Source of the DNA: Periweissella cryptocerci | GTDB lineage: Bacteria > Bacillota > Bacilli > Lactobacillales > Lactobacillaceae | Length of the DNA: 64,000 nucleotides | Assembly (NCBI RefSeq): GCF_004358325.1 | Contig: NZ_CP037940.1 | Location: forward strand, 2,480,001 to 2,544,000 | Direction: 5' to 3' | Shown here: in pieces, positions 16,628-24,938 of the stretch | Numbering within the stretch: position 1 is the stretch's first letter | How the letters are laid out: the number at the start of each line of letters is the position of its first letter | Position numbers and translations under genes: made by a program | The notes under the pieces: model-generated | What the model saw: the letters and a program-made list of their open reading frames with translations, nothing else | Databases searched by the model: none | What the model was told of the DNA's origin: nothing

Positions 16628-16840
16628 ATGGATTATTCGTTCATCTCTGATTCGCACATCTTACTGGCTATCGTAATGATTAGCTTAGTAACTCTACCAA
16701 TCATTTGGATTGGATTTGATAAGGCTGCCGAATGGGACAGCTATTCATCTTGGAAATACCGTAAGGATTATTACAACGCACAAAAAAAGCAACATCGCAC
16801 TAGTTTGACGGCTAGCAATGTTGCTTCAAAACAATCTTAA
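16628..16840 (+). CDS. Small membrane protein of the early region (70 aa)
   Basis: ATG 16628 follows AAGGGAGACAAC. One hydrophobic segment (ILLAIVMISLVTLPIIWIGF, about residues 11-30) is followed by a basic, polar tail. The 3' end of the gene contains a hairpin (AAGCAACAT 16787-16795 with ATGTTGCTT 16818-16826). Unrecognised; function unknown. Confidence 0.6.
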   Translation: MDYSFISDSHILLAIVMISLVTLPIIWIGFDKAAEWDSYSSWKYRKDYYNAQKKQHRTSLTASNVASKQS

Positions 16841-16864
16841 GAAAGTTATTTAGAGGTTAATTAT

Positions 16865-17149
16865 ATGACAGTTAAAGAAAAATTACCAGTGACTAACTGG
16901 GATACGGTCTTAGAAAAGTTATCAGTTTATTGGGCTCCGACAATGTTGCTCGAAGAATTACGTGATTGGGCTGGTCATGAACTTGATAGTAATGAGGTGT
17001 ATTACTTCGCAGATAATAACGAAATTGTTGCAGAAGATGACTTGGTTGATTATTTGAATGATTTTGGATTAGATCCAGCAAATGCAACTGAAGCACTTGA
17101 AATGGCTAGCGAAGAACAATTAATTATCAAGGAAATTAAGGGGTATTAG
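16865..17149 (+). CDS. Acidic early phage protein of unknown function
   Basis: A 94-residue, strongly acidic, probably helical protein (NEIVAEDDLVDYLNDFG). It lies in the early operon just before the recombination genes. No family recognised. The start context is weak (TTAGAGGTTAATTAT), but the gene is tightly placed between neighbours. Confidence 0.65.
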   Translation: MTVKEKLPVTNWDTVLEKLSVYWAPTMLLEELRDWAGHELDSNEVYYFADNNEIVAEDDLVDYLNDFGLDPANATEALEMASEEQLIIKEIKGY

Positions 17150-17152
17150 ATT

Positions 17153-17701
17153 ATGGGATTAGAGTTTAAATTTTCAACGGAGCCAAAGGTTGAATTAACC
17201 GTATCGGAACAAATGCAAAAATTGTGGAACAGCATGCAAGAAAGCAAGGCAGAGGCTAAGAAGTCAGCCGACTACTACAAAGCTGAAATTGATAAGCTCA
17301 AGCGGAATGCAGCACGTGATGCCGAATTGTTCGAGAAAAACCAACGGGTACTTCAAGGTGAGTTACAAGCCTTAATGGGCGATGCTGAAAACATTGATGC
17401 AGGTATGGGAATGGAATTTCGATACAAACGGTTTGATCCAAAGAAGTCTAATGCTTGGAAGGTTAGAACAGATGGAACCGCAGCAGCACTCGCCAAGAAA
17501 TATCGTGACGAACTTGAAGACTTCATCAAGGTTGAAACTAAAGAAAGTCTTACGATTCCCCTTGACCCAATTAAGAAGGCGGCAGCGGCTGGAGAACTCG
17601 TAACTACGGATGGCAAGACTATTAATACAGTGACTGGCGAAATTTTACCGGGTATTGAGTTAGAAAAATTAGCGGACTACGTCGAAATCTATAAGGGGTA
17701 A
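17153..17701 (+). CDS. Gp157/Gam-like recombination accessory protein
   Basis: A 182-residue protein with a long coiled coil (about residues 18-75: SMQESKAEAKKSADYYK onward) and a C-terminal region ending ELEKLADYVEIYKG. Layout, size and position directly before an ERF annealase match the siphovirus Gp157 or Gam-like group, which is linked to protection from host nucleases. Assignment rests on context and coiled-coil pattern, since no catalytic motif exists to check. Confidence 0.6.
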   Translation: MGLEFKFSTEPKVELTVSEQMQKLWNSMQESKAEAKKSADYYKAEIDKLKRNAARDAELFEKNQRVLQGELQALMGDAENIDAGMGMEFRYKRFDPKKSNAWKVRTDGTAAALAKKYRDELEDFIKVETKESLTIPLDPIKKAAAAGELVTTDGKTINTVTGEILPGIELEKLADYVEIYKG

Positions 17702-17707
17702 GAAATC

Positions 17708-18463
17708 ATGAAAAGAAGTGATGAACGGGCACCATTAACCAAAGCACTCACGAAATTCAAGAAAGCTTTTAAGCAACCAAGCAAGAACGGAAATGTTGAT
17801 TTTACGGGTAAGAAAGGTCGTCAGAAGTACGACTACGTAACCTTAGATGACATTATCCATGCAATTGATACAGGGATTGCGACAGCAGGTGTTGACTTGA
17901 CTTATGACCAAGATGTTCAAACAAGGGTTGATGGTGAAACAACATGGGTAGGGTTAACAACCTATGTCGAAGCCGTAGACGGTGAGAAAGTAGCATGGAA
18001 GGAATCCGATACGTTTTGGCTTCCGACGGATTTAGAACCTAAAAATATTGGTTCCGCGATAACCTATGCTCGTCGATATCAGTTAGGACCAATGCTTGGA
18101 ATTGCTAGTGAAGTAGACGTTGATATTCAAGAAATTGAAGGAACCAAGCAGGCACAACAAAGCGGAACAACTAATAAAACCCGAAAACCAAATACAGCTA
18201 GACAAGCACCACAGGCTGTTGTACCACGTCCCGGTGACGTAGCAGATAAATTGGTTGGGGAAATTGCTAAAAAGATGGGTGCCGAAACGATGAGCGATCA
18301 AGATGGCCAAAAGGTTCTCGATGAAATTAATCGTGATGCGTTACAACAATTTTCACAACAAGTGGGTCATGATTTTAACAATCAAGTAGTTGGAGACTGG
18401 AACGGGTTAAATGCCATCTTAGCAAGAATGAGCAATAACCTGAAGGTAGCTCCAGTAGCGTAG
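17708..18463 (+). CDS. erf: ERF-family single-strand annealing recombinase
   Basis: Phage-encoded protein that anneals complementary single strands during recombination and genome circularisation. Of 251 residues, the first 150 or so form the ERF core: KYDYVTLDDIIHAID, then IGSAITYARRYQLGPMLGIA, the most diagnostic part, followed by an acidic segment (SEVDVDIQE). A flexible Thr/Gln/Lys/Pro-rich linker (about 145-180) joins a C-terminal helical domain. It lies between the Gp157/Gam-like gene and the replisome organiser, the usual context. Confidence 0.88.
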   Translation: MKRSDERAPLTKALTKFKKAFKQPSKNGNVDFTGKKGRQKYDYVTLDDIIHAIDTGIATAGVDLTYDQDVQTRVDGETTWVGLTTYVEAVDGEKVAWKESDTFWLPTDLEPKNIGSAITYARRYQLGPMLGIASEVDVDIQEIEGTKQAQQSGTTNKTRKPNTARQAPQAVVPRPGDVADKLVGEIAKKMGAETMSDQDGQKVLDEINRDALQQFSQQVGHDFNNQVVGDWNGLNAILARMSNNLKVAPVA

Positions 18464-18472
18464 GAGGTCGCA

Positions 18473-19474
18473 ATGGCAAGCGTAAGCAAATATTTAATTG
18501 ATGAATCACCATTGGTATTCATGCCTTCATTGGCAAAAGAAATTGGGTTAAACGAATCGATTGTATTACAACAAGTACAATATTGGATTAACAAATCTGG
18601 CGTAAAAAAAGACAATCATATTTGGATTTATAACACTTATGAAGAATGGCTAGAACAATTTTCTTGGTGGTCAATGAGTACATTGAAACGCACATTTTCT
18701 TCACTCGAAAAAGACGGATTATTAATTTCTGGTAACTACAATCGCATGGCAATTGATAAAACAAAATGGTATTCAATCGACTATAAAGTGCTCGAAAATC
18801 GGGTGAGTCGTCCATCGGGTCAAATTGACACTATGGGAAATGATGAAAACACTGAAACACTTACGGAGAGTAATGAAAATCGGGTGAGTCGTCCATCAGG
18901 TCAAAATGAACCGCTCGATGGGTCAAATTGGTCTGATGGATTAGGTCAAAATGACACTACCAATAACCAGAGACTACCAGAGACTAACACAGATATTAAT
19001 CATCATGATGATACGCACACGGATAAATCAAAATCAGGAGCATGGGAATCAAAACAAATGGCTATTGATTTGGGTCTCTTGACTTCAAACACAGTTACCC
19101 AATTTTTCGTAGATGATTACCAAGATTTGAGTAATCGTGTTGGCGTAGAAAATGTTGAACCAATGATGTTGCGTGCGTTGGGAATTACTGCAAAAGCATC
19201 TAATCCAAGTTTGAACTACGTTGAGGGTATTTTGAAACGCTGGGAAGAAAACAATATAAAAACGGTGGCCGAAGCTGAAGCACGTGAGCAGAAGCGGTCA
19301 GCAACAAAATCGAATAGTTGGGGAAGACAAAAAAGAAAAGTCGAAACCATGCCGGATTATTCAGCAGCGGCCACCGTCGGCAAAAAAATCCCAGAATCAG
19401 ATATTGCGAACTCGAAAAGTGAGCAGTTCGATTATTCAAGCGTAGTAATTGATGACGGCGACTTGCCAGAATAA
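18473..19474 (+). CDS. Phage replisome organiser (DnaD-like)
   Basis: Predicted replication initiator of 333 residues. The N-terminal winged-helix region (about 1-110: SIVLQQVQYWINKSGV and SMSTLKRTFSSLEKDGLL) binds DNA. The middle (about 110-190) is low complexity and contains a duplicated stretch NRVSRPSGQ encoded by 31-bp DNA repeats. The C-terminal part (about 195-260: LLTSNTVTQFFVDDYQDL, then NYVEGILKRWEENNI) resembles the DnaD/DnaB family domain that recruits helicase-loading proteins. The repeats inside the gene may be the phage origin. AGGAGG precedes ATG 18473. Confidence 0.8.
   Translation: MASVSKYLIDESPLVFMPSLAKEIGLNESIVLQQVQYWINKSGVKKDNHIWIYNTYEEWLEQFSWWSMSTLKRTFSSLEKDGLLISGNYNRMAIDKTKWYSIDYKVLENRVSRPSGQIDTMGNDENTETLTESNENRVSRPSGQNEPLDGSNWSDGLGQNDTTNNQRLPETNTDINHHDDTHTDKSKSGAWESKQMAIDLGLLTSNTVTQFFVDDYQDLSNRVGVENVEPMMLRALGITAKASNPSLNYVEGILKRWEENNIKTVAEAEAREQKRSATKSNSWGRQKRKVETMPDYSAAATVGKKIPESDIANSKSEQFDYSSVVIDDGDLPE
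18794..18954 (+). repeat. Iteron-like repeats inside the replisome organiser gene
   Basis: 31-bp direct repeats at 18794-18824 and 18875-18905 differ by one base and lie 81 bp apart. Shorter GGTCAAA(A/T)TG copies follow at about 18921 and 18944. Embedded repeats of this kind often mark the origin in lactococcal and lactobacillus phages. Confidence 0.55.
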
Positions 19475-19488
19475 CGAGGAAAACTAAT

Positions 19489-19665
19489 ATGACTGTGCTA
19501 GATACACAAAAGAAAATGGCAATTTTAATGCTTACTCGCATTGGCTGGCGGTATGAAAATAACCGTGACAGCGCAGTAAAAGCAATTGAAATGGTAATGG
19601 CTAAGAACGTTGGTGTTGATCCACGTCGCTTAGCAGAGATTATCAGCAAAAAGCGGGTAGCGTAG
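19489..19665 (+). CDS. Small basic early phage protein (58 aa)
   Basis: ATG 19489 lies after CGAGGAAAACT. A predicted helical, basic product (LTRIGWRYENNRDSAVKAIE) sits tightly between the replisome organiser and the next small gene. No family recognised. Confidence 0.55.
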   Translation: MTVLDTQKKMAILMLTRIGWRYENNRDSAVKAIEMVMAKNVGVDPRRLAEIISKKRVA

Positions 19666-19667
19666 GT

Positions 19668-19889
19668 ATGAAAAAAGAAGTAGCCAAAGCTATTAGCAAG
19701 TGGATTGGTAAGCGAGTAATCGTCGTGACTGACGATAAGGGAACGTTTTACGGCAAGTTTTTAGGGACTGCTGAAAATAACTTGCTTAACTTTGTCTACG
19801 TTGAGCCAATCGGTATTGAAGACACTAATAAAGCGTTCGTACCGGTTGCATGGATTCGCAATCCCAAGACGTGGGCACCAATTATTTAA
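19668..19889 (+). CDS. Small early phage protein (73 aa), LSm/SH3-like barrel by eye
   Basis: Starts two bases after the previous stop. The sequence alternates beta-type segments (KRVIVVTDDKGTFYGKFLG), which looks like a small barrel fold, but no family is recognised. The following gene frame overlaps its end, though the preferred start of that gene is beyond it. Confidence 0.55.
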   Translation: MKKEVAKAISKWIGKRVIVVTDDKGTFYGKFLGTAENNLLNFVYVEPIGIEDTNKAFVPVAWIRNPKTWAPII

Positions 19890-19906
19890 TCGAAGGGGGC
19901 AGTGAC

Positions 19907-20629
19907 ATGCTGCAAGAACTGTTAGCAAAAATAGTTAAAGTTGTTGGCCAAGATGTCACTGTCCACTTTGACGATGAAATAGACGTGATGAAATTGACAC
20001 GGTACATGGTCGAAGGACAACGCCCAACGGTCGGGATGTTAATCAGCGACCAGCGAAGTTTCAGTGTAGAGCAACGTCGCAAGTGGTGGGCGTTGCTTGA
20101 TGACTTTGCTGAATACACAGGTTACGTCAATCCCAAGAAACAAGATTTGGATGAAGCAGCATTCGTAATCAAAAGTGAATATGTTCGTGAGACGGGTGCT
20201 GAATGGTTTAGTTGGGCTGATAAAAGTCAAATGACCATGAGCGAAGCTAATAAGGTCCTCAATTTCTTGATTGAATTCATGATTGAGCACGACATTCCAT
20301 TCGCAATGAAAACATGGGATTCGATTAAAGATGATTACGCAGTGCAAATGCTGGCGCTTAAGAAACGAATTTGCGTTATTTGTGGCGGTGAACATGCCCA
20401 AGTAGCTCACTTTAATCCAGTTGGAATGGGGCGGAACCGTAGAAAGGTCATTGCATCAGAATTTTGGTATATGTCCTTATGCGCCAAGCACCACATAGAA
20501 CAGCACACAATTGGCATGGATACGTTTATGAGCAAGTACATTGTTAAGCCGGTCAAGCTCACGGATCCGCAAATTAAAGAATTTGGCATTATTGGCCGAG
20601 TTAGAAAACAACAGGAGGAAACGGGATGA
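19907..20629 (+). CDS. Putative HNH nuclease (phage NinB/HNHc_6-like)
   Basis: A 240-residue protein from ATG 19907, chosen over upstream in-frame ATG 19850 because GAAGGGGG lies just before it. The C-terminal part holds the HNH zinc-finger nuclease signature: C-x2-C in ICVICGG, His in AQVAHFNP, and LCAKHHIEQH (about residues 150-205). The N-terminal half is helical. This matches the putative HNHc nuclease family of lactic-acid-bacterial phages, where it lies in the recombination/replication block. Its stop overlaps the next start (ATGA). Confidence 0.75.
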   Translation: MLQELLAKIVKVVGQDVTVHFDDEIDVMKLTRYMVEGQRPTVGMLISDQRSFSVEQRRKWWALLDDFAEYTGYVNPKKQDLDEAAFVIKSEYVRETGAEWFSWADKSQMTMSEANKVLNFLIEFMIEHDIPFAMKTWDSIKDDYAVQMLALKKRICVICGGEHAQVAHFNPVGMGRNRRKVIASEFWYMSLCAKHHIEQHTIGMDTFMSKYIVKPVKLTDPQIKEFGIIGRVRKQQEETG

Positions 20630-21390
20630 ATGAATTAATTACACCAACAATCAATAAAAACGGTCAGCAAGTAGTTAGCGCACGCAATTTACACAAAGGG
20701 CTTGATGTTACGGATCGTTTTAGCCGATGGGCTGAACGATTTATCATTAAGGATTTTATTGACGGGGTTGATTTTACAAGTGTGAAATCTTCCACGCTTG
20801 TAAATAATGGTGCCAGTCGTGAACTTGATGATTTTGCTTTGACAATCGAAACTGCTAAGCAAGTTGCGATGATGCAGCACACAGAAATCGGAAAACAGGT
20901 ACGAATGTACTACGTCAAGCTTGAAGAACAGTTCAAGATTAATCCCGTTGAACAACTCTTGGCTGACCCGGTAGCAATTGGACAAATGATGATTGAGTAC
21001 GGCCAAACAAAAGAACATTTAGCAATCGCAGAGCAACGTATCGCGGAGTACGAACCAAGAATCAGTTACTTAGACACTATCTTGGCATCAAAAGATACTG
21101 TGACAACTAGCCAAATTGCTGCTGATTACGGAATGAGTGCGGTGGCCATGAATCGAATGCTTCACAATTTCCGTGTTCAACACAAAGTTGGCGACCAATG
21201 GCTACTGTACTCTAAGCACATGCGTAATGGGTATACGAAATCGGAAACGGCCGTTGTTAAACATCGCAATGGTGAACGTAAAACAGTGATGAATACTAAA
21301 TGGACACAAAAAGGGCGCATTTTCATTTACGACTTGCTAAAAGAACAGGGCGTGCTACCTGAAAGCGAAAAAATGGAGGTATCAGCATGA
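20626..21390 (+). CDS. Phage antirepressor (AntA/AntB plus KilA C-terminal domain)
   Basis: A 254-residue two-domain protein. The N-terminal AntA/AntB domain (about 1-100) includes [20 protein letters not shown] and [18 protein letters not shown]. The C-terminal KilA-C-type domain (about 130-245) includes [20 protein letters not shown] and [14 protein letters not shown]. Antirepressors inactivate CI-type repressors and favour lytic growth. A 12-bp hairpin lies inside the coding region (20773-20804). Translationally coupled to both neighbours by ATGA overlaps. Confidence 0.85.
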   Translation: MNELITPTINKNGQQVVSARNLHKGLDVTDRFSRWAERFIIKDFIDGVDFTSVKSSTLVNNGASRELDDFALTIETAKQVAMMQHTEIGKQVRMYYVKLEEQFKINPVEQLLADPVAIGQMMIEYGQTKEHLAIAEQRIAEYEPRISYLDTILASKDTVTTSQIAADYGMSAVAMNRMLHNFRVQHKVGDQWLLYSKHMRNGYTKSETAVVKHRNGERKTVMNTKWTQKGRIFIYDLLKEQGVLPESEKMEVSA

Positions 21391-22064
21391 TTAATCGCGT
21401 AGTACTGATTGGGCGTTTGACCAAAGATGTCGAACTTAAATTCACCCAGAGTGGAACGGCAGTTGGTTCGTTCAACCTAGCTGTTAATCGTCAATTTACA
21501 AACAACGCTGGTGAACGTGAAGCAGATTTTATCAGTGCAGTTATTTGGCGGAAAGCAGCTGAAAACTTGGCAAACTTCACGCATAAGGGCTCATTGATTG
21601 GGATTGAAGGGCGTTTAAATACACGCAACTACGAGAACCAACAAGGTACACGAGTATACGTGACGGAAGTTGTTGTTGATAATTTCAGCTTGCTAGAACC
21701 AAAGGGAGATAACAATGCGCAACGAGGAGATACGTTTGGTGGTCAGCAATTTAATCAAGGAGCTGCAACCAATAATCAAAGCAATCCAACAGAGCAAAAT
21801 GGATTTGGTCAAAATATTGTCGGAGGAGCGTCAGGAGCGAATGCAAACGACGGGTGGAACAATCAACCACAACCGCAAGGAAACTTCGGCACAGGACAAA
21901 CAGGAGCGAATAACACCACTAATTATGCCCAACCTAACATCGCAGGTGGACAGACGAACAATGTTGCCACACAGAATACGCAGCAATCCACGTTCGGGCA
22001 AGGTAACCCATTCGGTGCTAACGGGCAAGAAATAGACATCAGTGATGATGATTTGCCGTTTTAG
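21387..22064 (+). CDS. ssb: Single-stranded DNA-binding protein
   Basis: Phage SSB that coats single strands during replication. The N-terminal OB fold (about 1-110) starts [17 protein letters not shown] and has the [15 protein letters not shown] strand. A Gln/Asn/Gly-rich linker follows (about 115-210), then an acidic tip SDDDLPF that recruits partner proteins. At 225 residues the linker is long compared with host SSBs (about 160-180). Confidence 0.95.
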   Translation: MINRVVLIGRLTKDVELKFTQSGTAVGSFNLAVNRQFTNNAGEREADFISAVIWRKAAENLANFTHKGSLIGIEGRLNTRNYENQQGTRVYVTEVVVDNFSLLEPKGDNNAQRGDTFGGQQFNQGAATNNQSNPTEQNGFGQNIVGGASGANANDGWNNQPQPQGNFGTGQTGANNTTNYAQPNIAGGQTNNVATQNTQQSTFGQGNPFGANGQEIDISDDDLPF

Positions 22065-22080
22065 ACAAGGAGGTTGGAAT

Positions 22081-22260
22081 ATGGCAACAAAACAACTTTC
22101 CAAGCAGATGTTACAACGAGAATTGGCAGTATACAAAGGTGATGAATTCGTAGCAATGGACACAATCGAAAACCTTGCCAAGTTGTTTGATGCGGCTTTG
22201 TTCACTAAAGAAGAAATTCTACCTAAATATGAAGCATTAGCTGTGGAGGCAGAAGATTGA
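22081..22260 (+). CDS. Small early phage protein (59 aa)
   Basis: ATG 22081 after CAAGGAGGTTGGAAT. Helical and charged (TIENLAKLFDAALFTKEEIL). No family recognised. Confidence 0.6.
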   Translation: MATKQLSKQMLQRELAVYKGDEFVAMDTIENLAKLFDAALFTKEEILPKYEALAVEAED

Positions 22261-22334
22261 TTAAGTGGTTAATTCGTTGGAAATACAAGTTGATAGCGAT
22301 TAGCGACATCGTTTACGAATGCAGGCAAATTTAA
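22257..22334 (+). CDS. Very short basic peptide (25 aa)
   Basis: TTG 22257 overlaps the previous stop and has GTGGAGG at good spacing. The product begins MIKWLIRWKYKLIA, an amphipathic basic helix. Coding status is uncertain because of the length. Confidence 0.35.
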   Translation: MIKWLIRWKYKLIAISDIVYECRQI

Positions 22335-22382
22335 ATATGACGACAATAGCAGAAATATACATTATGACAGTGAGGCAGGAAA

Positions 22383-22604
22383 ATGAAAAAAAGTGAAGTT
22401 GAAAAGTACGCAAAATTGTTAGTAAGTATTCTCTTTGAACGGAACTCAAATTTGGATAATTTAAATGAATTCATCTACAACAGTTCGGACGAGACGCTCG
22501 ATAAGGAATTAGTAGATGACATGATCGATTACCTGGTAAATCGGACAGCGGATGCTGCGGAAGCGATTTTAGCGGAGGCTGAAGATGGGCGAAACGCTGA
22601 CTGA
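22383..22604 (+). CDS. Acidic small phage protein (73 aa)
   Basis: Helical, acidic product (DKELVDDMIDYLVNRTADAA). The start lies after GAGGCAGGAAA and the end overlaps the next gene by 20 bp. Unrecognised. Confidence 0.55.
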   Translation: MKKSEVEKYAKLLVSILFERNSNLDNLNEFIYNSSDETLDKELVDDMIDYLVNRTADAAEAILAEAEDGRNAD

Positions 22605-22788
22605 GGTTATCACGAATAAGCTAATCGATATTGTTGATAATGAACGTTTGTTGCTACGTGATATGTACTTACATGAACCTCTTAAACTTGTTCAACATCA
22701 AGATGGAAAATGGTATGTGCGGCACACGTTTAAAAACATTTATGGAAGCTATGATGAGCCGTTTATGGAGGCGAAAGATGAAAACTGA
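22585..22788 (+). CDS. Small phage protein (67 aa)
   Basis: ATG 22585 lies after GGAGGCTGAAG inside the end of the previous gene. A mixed helix/strand product with a C-terminal KWYVRHTFKNIYGSYDEPF stretch. Unrecognised. Confidence 0.55.
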   Translation: MGETLTEVITNKLIDIVDNERLLLRDMYLHEPLKLVQHQDGKWYVRHTFKNIYGSYDEPFMEAKDEN

Positions 22789-22897
22789 TTGGAAAGGGTC
22801 ACTCGAAGCATTGGGATTTGTCATTGCTGCTGGGTTAGCGTTCATGCTAGTTATCAAATTGTTGTTGGTAGCTGGTAACTGGATTTTTGGAAGATAG
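22778..22897 (+). CDS. Small single-pass membrane protein (39 aa)
   Basis: ATG 22778 after GGAGGCGAAAG, overlapping the previous gene. The segment ALGFVIAAGLAFMLVIKLLL is a clear transmembrane helix in a 39-residue product. It pairs with the next membrane protein. Confidence 0.6.
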   Translation: MKTDWKGSLEALGFVIAAGLAFMLVIKLLLVAGNWIFGR

Positions 22898-22898
22898 G

Positions 22899-23090
22899 AT
22901 GAAAATATTGCAATTGTTAGCGTCATTTTGTATTGGCGCTACGGCTTATATTTTTGCAATGTGGTGGGTAGGGTACGGTGATGCCACACCGACGTTAGAA
23001 ACTCCGGGAATTGCGTGGTACTTGAACGCAATCGGATTGGTATTTTGGATTATTTCATACATTGCAATGCTGATTGAAAATAAAGAATAA
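22899..23090 (+). CDS. Small two-span membrane protein (63 aa)
   Basis: ATG 22899 is preferred over TTG 22887, with GGAAGATAGG before it. Two hydrophobic segments (LASFCIGATAYIFAMWWVG and YLNAIGLVFWIISYIAMLI) flank a short polar loop. Unrecognised. Confidence 0.6.
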   Translation: MKILQLLASFCIGATAYIFAMWWVGYGDATPTLETPGIAWYLNAIGLVFWIISYIAMLIENKE

Positions 23091-23174
23091 CAAAAAAGCC
23101 CCACGCTAAGCGCAGAGCCAATCAAATGTATTAATCCGATAAATTAATTATATCAGATTGGGAGTGTCGCTTAA

Positions 23175-23630
23175 ATGGAATTATTAAAACGTATGGATAA
23201 CCATGCGACTAAAAACCGTGTCCGTGATTTTTTGACAAATGAATTGCCACAGTTGATGTTAGTTGCTAATTTATCCCAGCTAGATATTAAGTCGCCATCG
23301 TTTAGTGATATGCCAAAGGGTGGCGGCGATGGGAATTCAGCCGAAGATAATATGACTGAGTACATGATGGCTCGTGAAGCTGTCATTGCAGTGCGTAAAA
23401 CAATGGATAAGATACCATCAATGTACGGCACTATCTTAAAGGCTTCATACATTGATAACGTACAAGATGAATTTATCATGGATCGTATTGGTTACAAGCC
23501 TTCACGTTACTATGAACTCAAAGACCAAGCGTATAGCTGGTTTGCTACTGCTTATCCGAAAGAAATTATCGACTTTCGAGTTTGGCTAGATTCTGAAAAT
23601 CGGAGTAAGAACGGAGTTGAGCCGGAGTAA
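23175..23630 (+). CDS. arpU: ArpU-family late transcriptional regulator
   Basis: A 151-residue sigma-like/HTH regulator placed just before the packaging genes, the usual site of the late activator in these phages. The C-terminal half has an HTH-like pattern (TILKASYIDNVQDEFIMDRI, then YKPSRYYELKDQAYSWF). The last codons contain CGGAGT repeats with 11-nt spacing that run past the stop. Likely role: activation of the late operon (packaging, structure, lysis). The start at ATG 23175 follows GGGAGTGTCGCTTAA. Confidence 0.75.
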   Translation: MELLKRMDNHATKNRVRDFLTNELPQLMLVANLSQLDIKSPSFSDMPKGGGDGNSAEDNMTEYMMAREAVIAVRKTMDKIPSMYGTILKASYIDNVQDEFIMDRIGYKPSRYYELKDQAYSWFATAYPKEIIDFRVWLDSENRSKNGVEPE

Positions 23631-23639
23631 TAGCGGAGT
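23601..23639 (+). promoter_or_regulatory. Four CGGAGT direct repeats, exact 11-nt period
   Basis: CGGAGT begins at 23601, 23612, 23623 and 23634, across the arpU stop codon. One-turn spacing on the same helix face is typical of an activator site. The AT-rich sequence after it (about 23650-23665) may hold the late promoter. Confidence 0.6.
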
Positions 23640-23709
23640 GAATAGGGTGTAAGATGATATTGTCAAAAAATACGGCATGGAAATTCCATTGAACGATATT
23701 AAACAAGAT

Positions 23710-23741
23710 AGACGACTGACTTAATTGTTGGTCGTCTTTTT
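23710..23741 (+). terminator. Terminator between arpU and the late genes
   Basis: Stem AGACGACTGAC / GTTGGTCGTCT, 6-nt loop, then TTTTT. It separates early and late transcription and could be an antitermination point. Confidence 0.85.
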
Positions 23742-23757
23742 GTCGAGAGGATTAATA

Positions 23758-24009
23758 ATGGCAGCCAAAACATACTTTAAGGCAACGACGGTCAAAGCAG
23801 AGCAATTTCACATGGGCCAAATTAAGCGGTTCATTGAACAATACGACGTTTATGTTGATGAAGATAATAATTGCACGTTCACAGATAGTTATCACGGTGA
23901 CACTCCAATTCATGAAGGCGATTGGATTCTCATCAACGTTACAGATAAATGGATTGTTGGCGATGATTATTTCAAGCGCAACTACCGCGAGAAGCGCATG
24001 CCCAAGTAA
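23758..24009 (+). CDS. Conserved-looking small phage protein before terminase (83 aa)
   Basis: ATG 23758 (GAGAGGATTAATA before it). The product has a short strand/helix layout with a HEGDWILINVTDKWIVGDDY segment like the G-D-W/Y-I motif of small siphovirus proteins often found near terminase. Function unknown. Confidence 0.55.
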   Translation: MAAKTYFKATTVKAEQFHMGQIKRFIEQYDVYVDEDNNCTFTDSYHGDTPIHEGDWILINVTDKWIVGDDYFKRNYREKRMPK

Positions 24010-24019
24010 TCACATTAAC

Positions 24020-24130
24020 CAGCATCCGTGCTGGTATACATAGAAGGTTGGCAACGTAATGAGTAGCACTCATATAAACCGGTAAATGAGCATCTAGGTA
24101 GCACCTGAACGCTCCGAAAACGTTGCATAC
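24020..24130 (+). other. Possible structured RNA or packaging-site region
   Basis: Hairpin CCAGCA/TGCTGG at 24020-24035. An outer pairing GCAACG (24051-24056) with CGTTGC (24121-24126) encloses ATGAG/CTCAT (24059-24073) and AGGT/ACCT (about 24095-24105). It lies right upstream of terS, where cos or pac sites are usual. Confidence 0.4.
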
Positions 24131-24164
24131 ATAAGAATATCCAAGAAAGAGAGGTGGTGAGAAT

Positions 24165-24938
24165 GTGTCAGAGAAGTGGATAGATGCCGAGAAGGATTAT
24201 GAAGCTGGCATGAAGTACAAGGACATTGCCGAGAAGTATGAGGTGTCACTTAGTACGGTTAAGTCATGGAAAGCTCGTAAGTGGTCGCAAGAAAAAGTTG
24301 CAAACTCGGTTAAAAAGGTTGCACAAAAAGGTCGCAAGGTTGCAACCAAAAAGAAAGAAGTTGCAACCCAAGATGATGAAGCCCCTCCCAAACTTAATCC
24401 GTTACAGATTGCCTTTGTGAAGCGATATTGGGAGACCGGTAACGCAACCCGTTCATATATGCACGTCTACGATGCTGATTACGAAACAGCTAATGCTAAT
24501 AGCGCAAGGTTGCTAGCAAAGGCTAGTGTTCAAAATGAATTGAATCGTTTAAAGAAAGAAGCTGAGGAACAGTTTGCTGATAAACGTACAGCAATTATTA
24601 ACCGGTTAGCAAATCAAGCATTAGGGCGATTTGATGATGTAGTAGCTGCTAAGACAGTTACCCGTCATGTTTACGATGAAGACGGTAATCCGAAGCTTGA
24701 TCCTGAAACGATGCAACTTAAAACATATCGAATTACTGAAACTGAACTACGAAATGATTACGATACTGCAATCGTTAAGAATATCAAGATTAGTGAGTTT
24801 GGGAAACTGAATGTTGAATTATATGACGCGCAGAAAGCTGCCAAGGAGTTCTTAGATAGGACTACGACTAACACAGGTGAAGCACCACGCGAAATCATTA
24901 TTCAAGACAATTGGGCGGAAGGGGATGATATCTCATGA
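24165..24938 (+). CDS. terS: Terminase small subunit
   Basis: DNA-recognition subunit of the packaging motor, 257 residues. The N-terminal HTH ([20 protein letters not shown], then [14 protein letters not shown]) is followed by a basic Lys-rich linker (about 45-70) and the Terminase_2 core with the [18 protein letters not shown] signature. The start is GTG 24165 with AGAGAGGTGG upstream. It overlaps terL by 4 bp. Confidence 0.9.
   Translation: MSEKWIDAEKDYEAGMKYKDIAEKYEVSLSTVKSWKARKWSQEKVANSVKKVAQKGRKVATKKKEVATQDDEAPPKLNPLQIAFVKRYWETGNATRSYMHVYDADYETANANSARLLAKASVQNELNRLKKEAEEQFADKRTAIINRLANQALGRFDDVVAAKTVTRHVYDEDGNPKLDPETMQLKTYRITETELRNDYDTAIVKNIKISEFGKLNVELYDAQKAAKEFLDRTTTNTGEAPREIIIQDNWAEGDDIS

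Noticed and set aside
23640..23698. Short open frame starting at about 23654 after arpU
   Set aside because: Only 12 codons and no conserved content; the region is better read as regulatory DNA and a terminator.
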